Shown here one piece after another: positions 7,801-9,363 of a DNA stretch of 9,363 nucleotides; positions within the stretch are counted from its first letter, which is position 1, and each line of letters opens with the position of its first letter. Below the pieces are notes generated by a model. It saw only the letters and a list, made by a program, of their open reading frames with translations, made no database searches and was not told the origin of the DNA. The stretch comes from Myxococcota bacterium (GTDB lineage Bacteria; Myxococcota_A; UBA9160; PR03), in NCBI GenBank assembly GCA_030066475.1, contig JASJBO010000279.1:1-9363 (forward strand), in the 5' to 3' direction. The translations under genes were made by a program, and so were the position numbers.

Positions 7801-7959
7801 ACCGCGCGCAACCTCGACGCCGTCTTCGTCGGTGTGATCGAGAACGCGTCCTCGGGGCCCCCGCCGCGCCCGGTGGGGTGTGGCCTGGGCGCGGAGGTGG
7901 GTCTGCTGATGCCGCTGTTGACGTGGTGGCACCGGCGTCGCCGGCGTCGCACTGCGTAG
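4837..7959 (+). CDS. Secreted trypsin-like serine protease with beta-sandwich domains, DIDA module and sorting tail
   Basis: About 1040 residues from the ATG at 4837 (1055 if ATG 4792 is used). A long signal peptide ends APAAA|Q (residues 35-38). Residues about 40-165 form a beta-rich N-terminal domain (GATYISIHFSNFNL, GHRTFWAQHIKGD) like those preceding trypsin-like exopeptidases. The protease domain (about 180-405) carries the triad His228 (LLLTNEHC), Asp277 (NLDYALIEV) and Ser364 (GGSSGSPV). Cys212 and Cys229 can form the usual disulfide next to the catalytic His. Then follow a beta-sandwich (about 420-512), a fibronectin III-like domain (about 516-608; GLLPSTTYYVSVEAED), a further beta domain (about 612-755) and the DIDA module (759-997). 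The tail is GCGLGAE (Cys1015), a hydrophobic span and a run of Arg, resembling MYXO-CTERM or rhombosortase-type signals that anchor proteins at the surface. Substrate specificity cannot be read. Translation is probably coupled to, or in an operon with, the upstream gene. Confidence 0.92.
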   Translation: MFSARSVRHRTHEFRVAAIVRALPAMIAIAISAPAAAQIVTAGEHFPIDLDTPHEYSGLVGPPPKLEWSDVIHHPGATYISIHFSNFNLGEGDHVVVSDLQGGQRYVIGSEGKLGHRTFWAQHIKGDAALIQLFVTSDSGGSGFVIDEYVAGTVDLGAPPRRSEVEPQGPQPEAICGLDDKRNAVCYQGSHPTEYARGRAVARLLINGSSLCTGWLVSSDNLLLTNEHCITSDSAALNTDYEFAAEASNCGDINCLLCHPGTVYSGGTLLQDNANLDYALIEVTSGDPASVFGHLEIDDRVAVVGEEIYILQHPGGRAKEFAIVSTHPSDVGGIPRVNSITTPPCSGSGYFDVGYFADTEGGSSGSPVMARSSHKVIALHHCANCPNRGVPIHLVYDEIRDFLQGSAGSVALDHEAYGCTDIATVTVVDGDLAGTVLLLIEVETTGGDAEFLILVETAPGSAEFEGSIPLTTGVVVPGDGNLQVSEGHVISAIYEDADDGTGNPATVIDTADVDCTFPVISNVAISEIGATRATTTFDTDEEATGTALVGLVCGISDGSFQEAPTTSHAIEMTGLLPSTTYYVSVEAEDAARNTSTDDNGGACYAFTTLAQTSYVFEWFCDDPDACTDPGGEFSGQIEFDEDGFAPGGTFTDGTGKILSFNFVSTIPGGDPGAGPWDLDDLVAANPLSDLTWTFSADGSTLVNLGTASGSTQCQGQAPGDICFATSGDALNVNEDSVEDVNNFTATGQWGRMITQLESTVVSFSVEAGLLNGTYDGSLVRPADAVNLTTGELAFSAFPDTILEDIDAFHVMPDGSVVFSTSTDVTQGFGGLAIIRNGDLVLWDGVEATLLFSEMVGFGSPYNNIDAFSMLPNGNWLLSTDLSATLGGLSFQNGDIVEYDPDADVATLHEGLDESTIFTGEPNSNADIDALHANPNGTVIFSIRTDGIGRVGNGPTYGFADAPRTDLFQIDPASRDGMLFLEGDGLFDGTARNLDAVFVGVIENASSGPPPRPVGCGLGAEVGLLMPLLTWWHRRRRRRTA
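7111..7827 (+). repeat. Shared 239-residue DIDA module, copy 2
   Basis: This is the partner of 3387-4103: equal length, no gaps, constant offset of 3724. It has the regular motifs in every unit (for example DIDAFHVMPDGSVVFSTSTD), whereas copy 1 has lost the PDG turn in its second unit. It sits just ahead of the sorting tail of the protease, as a stalk-proximal domain. Confidence 0.85.
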
Positions 7960-8119
7960 CGGCCCGAGGGGACCCGGTTCGGCCGCCGGCAGGGCCCGCC
8001 AGCCCCAGCCCGATGGTCCAGGCTCCCGGGGCCGCCCGAATCCGGAGCGCCGGAGAAGGCGCGCTTGGCTCGACGCGGGGTCGCGGCCTGACAGCGCCTG
8101 AGCTCCTCGAGACAGATTC
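7960..8119. other. Intergenic stretch between convergent genes
   Basis: This stretch lies after the protease stop codon and before the end of the minus-strand PPDK fragment. It contains GC-rich inverted repeats, for example GCGCC (8047-8051) facing GGCGC (8058-8062) across GGAGAA. No T-tract follows, so a terminator is possible but not shown. I see no supported gene here; the open frames are ordinary high-GC noise. Confidence 0.3.
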
Positions 8120-8790
8120 CTACGGTCTGCTGGTCGAGGCTGGCTTCGCGTGGCACTCCCCACCGGAGGTCGACCGCTCATCCAGGAGAACGAAGATCCG
8201 TTCGCGATGTTTCGGGATCTGAGGCAGAAGTACGGAGCCTGGGTGCTCGACGTGTTGAAGTACGACATAGCCCATCACCTTGTCCGGGTCATGGAGACGG
8301 CACTCGATGTCCTGGGGAGCGTCGAGCTCTGCCTCCACGCGGAGCCCGAGCCGCACGATCTCGCGCGCCGTCTCGGGCGCCACGACGGGCGCATCCCCTT
8401 CGAGGCGTTGAGAGACCAGCGACGCGTCGGAGCGGCGCAGCTCGAGGTAGTCGCCCGCGCGTCGGCCCGACACCAACGCCTCGCCGAGGCCCGCGATGGC
8501 GCTCAGCGCCAGGACCTCACGGCTTCCGGTGACCGGGTGGGCGGTGAAGAGCACGCCGCTGGCCTCGGGCTCCAGCATCCGCTGGACCAGGCACCCGACG
8601 CGCAGAGCCACGCTCGCACCGAGCCGGTGCCGGGCGTAGTCGCGCACGCGGGGATCGAGCCCGCCGGCGAACACGTCGCGCACGCGCGCCACCAGCTCGT
8701 TGGCGCTCACGACGCCGAGGTACGTGGTGAGGAGGCCCGCGTAGGAGGTCGTGGGCGCATCCTCCCGGGCCCTGCTCCGAGCTACGGCAG
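8120..8790 (-). pseudogene. PEP synthase/PPDK-type ATP-binding domain fragment
   Basis: The minus-strand frame encodes the rear part of a PPDK_N-type nucleotide-binding domain, as found in phosphoenolpyruvate synthase, pyruvate phosphate dikinase and rifampicin phosphotransferase. Visible motifs are [16 protein letters not shown] (about 8735-8782; family RSSAxxEDxPxxSFAG), VQRMLEPEASGVLFT with SGVLFT at 8543-8560, GLGEALVSG around 8491, and VEAELDAPQDIE near 8310. The first part of the domain is missing: homology begins at about 8787, exactly where the neighbouring minus-strand frame ends in TAG (8782-8784). The swivelling phospho-His domain and the PEP-binding barrel are absent; the frame ends at 8120 after about 45 residues of unrecognised tail. 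The same frame is open 5' to 9187, but that stretch is out-of-frame sequence of the next gene. It is almost certainly non-functional as an enzyme. A stand-alone ATP-binding subunit is unlikely without an N-terminus. Confidence 0.68.
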
Positions 8791-9363
8791 GGAGCCCGAG
8801 CCGAAGGTCATCGCGTGGCTCGGAATCGGGTGCCGGCGCGGGTACCACTTGCGCTGCACCAGCTGCTCGGCGGTCGACTGGGGCCGCGAATCCGGGCTCT
8901 GGTCGATGCTCCACCAGCTGACGAAGGGGCAGAAGAGCAGCAGCTCGTGGTCGAGCGTCGCGCCCTCGACGCTCACGGTGACGTCGGGAACGCCCCCGCC
9001 CTGGGAGGCGTCGCCCGTATAGAACAGGATGGGTCGGGAGGGAACGCTCACGAACGTGAAGACGAAGCCCTGGATCTTCTGGGTCAGGTGGACCGAGTCG
9101 GTGGAGATCGTGTCGACCCGTACCACCCCCGTTCCGAGCGAGTCGAAGGGCCCGTAGAGCGGACCGCCCGGCTCCTGGGCATACCATTGGAAGGCCCAGT
9201 CCAGGCTCGTGCCGTGGATCTCCACGATCTTCTCGGGCGAGTTTCCGGCGGCGTGGTGCAGACCGTCCACGTTCTGGGTGATCAGCGTGTCGAGGTTGCC
9301 GCGCTTCTCGAGATCGGCGAGCGCGAGGTGGCCGGCGTTCGGCTGCGCGCGGCGACCGATGGT
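8782..9363 (-). CDS. Sir2-family deacetylase N-part joined to an unknown C-part (5' end beyond window)
   Basis: The frame is open from the window edge to the TAG at 8782 (193 codons). The first 52 or so codons (9363-9208) are a clear NAD-dependent deacylase segment: [13 protein letters not shown], then [15 protein letters not shown], then KIVEIHGT. They include the Gln/Asn/Asp of the NAD pocket and the catalytic His (9214-9216). A sirtuin should continue with a CxxC zinc site and further NAD-binding motifs. Instead the frame runs on as [16 protein letters not shown] and about 140 residues I cannot assign ([47 protein letters not shown]). That part has strong third-position GC, so it is real coding sequence of some gene. 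The join at about 9207 is in frame. The product is either a gene fusion that cannot fold as a sirtuin, or two fragments brought together by deletion or assembly. Confidence 0.62.
   Translation of the reverse strand, partial: TIGRRAQPNAGHLALADLEKRGNLDTLITQNVDGLHHAAGNSPEKIVEIHGTSLDWAFQWYAQEPGGPLYGPFDSLGTGVVRVDTISTDSVHLTQKIQGFVFTFVSVPSRPILFYTGDASQGGGVPDVTVSVEGATLDHELLLFCPFVSWWSIDQSPDSRPQSTAEQLVQRKWYPRRHPIPSHAMTFGSGSLP

Noticed and set aside
6958..8268. 436-codon minus-strand open frame opposite the protease gene
   Set aside because: Antisense shadow of the repeat module; its apparent repeats mirror the plus-strand DIDA units.
1..9363. CRISPR array, tRNA, rRNA, insertion sequence or integron attachment sites
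   Set aside because: No regularly spaced short repeats, cloverleaf-like segments, transposase motifs or terminal inverted repeats were seen by eye.

Overview
The window is visibly GC-rich throughout, and its real reading frames put G or C at most third codon positions. The protein types suggest an uncultured high-GC Gram-negative bacterium with a sorted-exoprotein lifestyle. They include large secreted multidomain proteins, a choice-of-anchor Q/beta-helix protein with a PEP-CTERM tail, and a protease with a Cys-plus-hydrophobic-plus-Arg C-terminal tail resembling MYXO-CTERM signals. Myxococcota, Binatota or Acidobacteriota relatives would fit. That placement is inference; no rRNA or other marker gene is present.

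The centre (1086-7959, + strand) holds two intact, co-directional genes 76 bp apart. The first encodes a 1224-residue secreted protein: an N-terminal propeller-like domain, a Cys-containing beta domain, a 239-residue repeat module and a jelly-roll-like C-terminal domain. The second encodes a secreted trypsin-like serine protease of about 1040 residues with a complete His/Asp/Ser triad. It is followed by several beta-sandwich domains, a second copy of the same 239-residue module and a C-terminal sorting tail. The two module copies align without a gap at 717 nt each and share roughly three quarters of their residues.

The left edge (68 to about 910, - strand) carries the 3' part of a beta-helix/choice-of-anchor Q gene with a PEP-CTERM tail. 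Immediately 5' of it, in another frame, lies about 65 codons of a third, diverged copy of the repeat module. The two pieces meet near position 712 and cannot be translated as one protein.

The right edge (8120-9363, - strand) is another mosaic. A sirtuin (Sir2) catalytic half enters from beyond the window and switches in frame, just after its catalytic His, to about 140 codons I do not recognise, ending at a TAG at 8782. From that TAG, in a different frame, runs the back half of a PEP synthase/PPDK-type ATP-binding domain, cut off before the rest of such an enzyme. These clean fragment-to-fragment joins on both flanks suggest a gene graveyard, recombination debris, or chimeric assembly. The two central genes look intact.

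Working interpretation: the central pair forms an exoprotein locus built around a shared propeller-like module, one partner being a surface-sorted protease and the other a freely secreted binding protein. No RNA gene, CRISPR array, insertion sequence or attachment site was seen.
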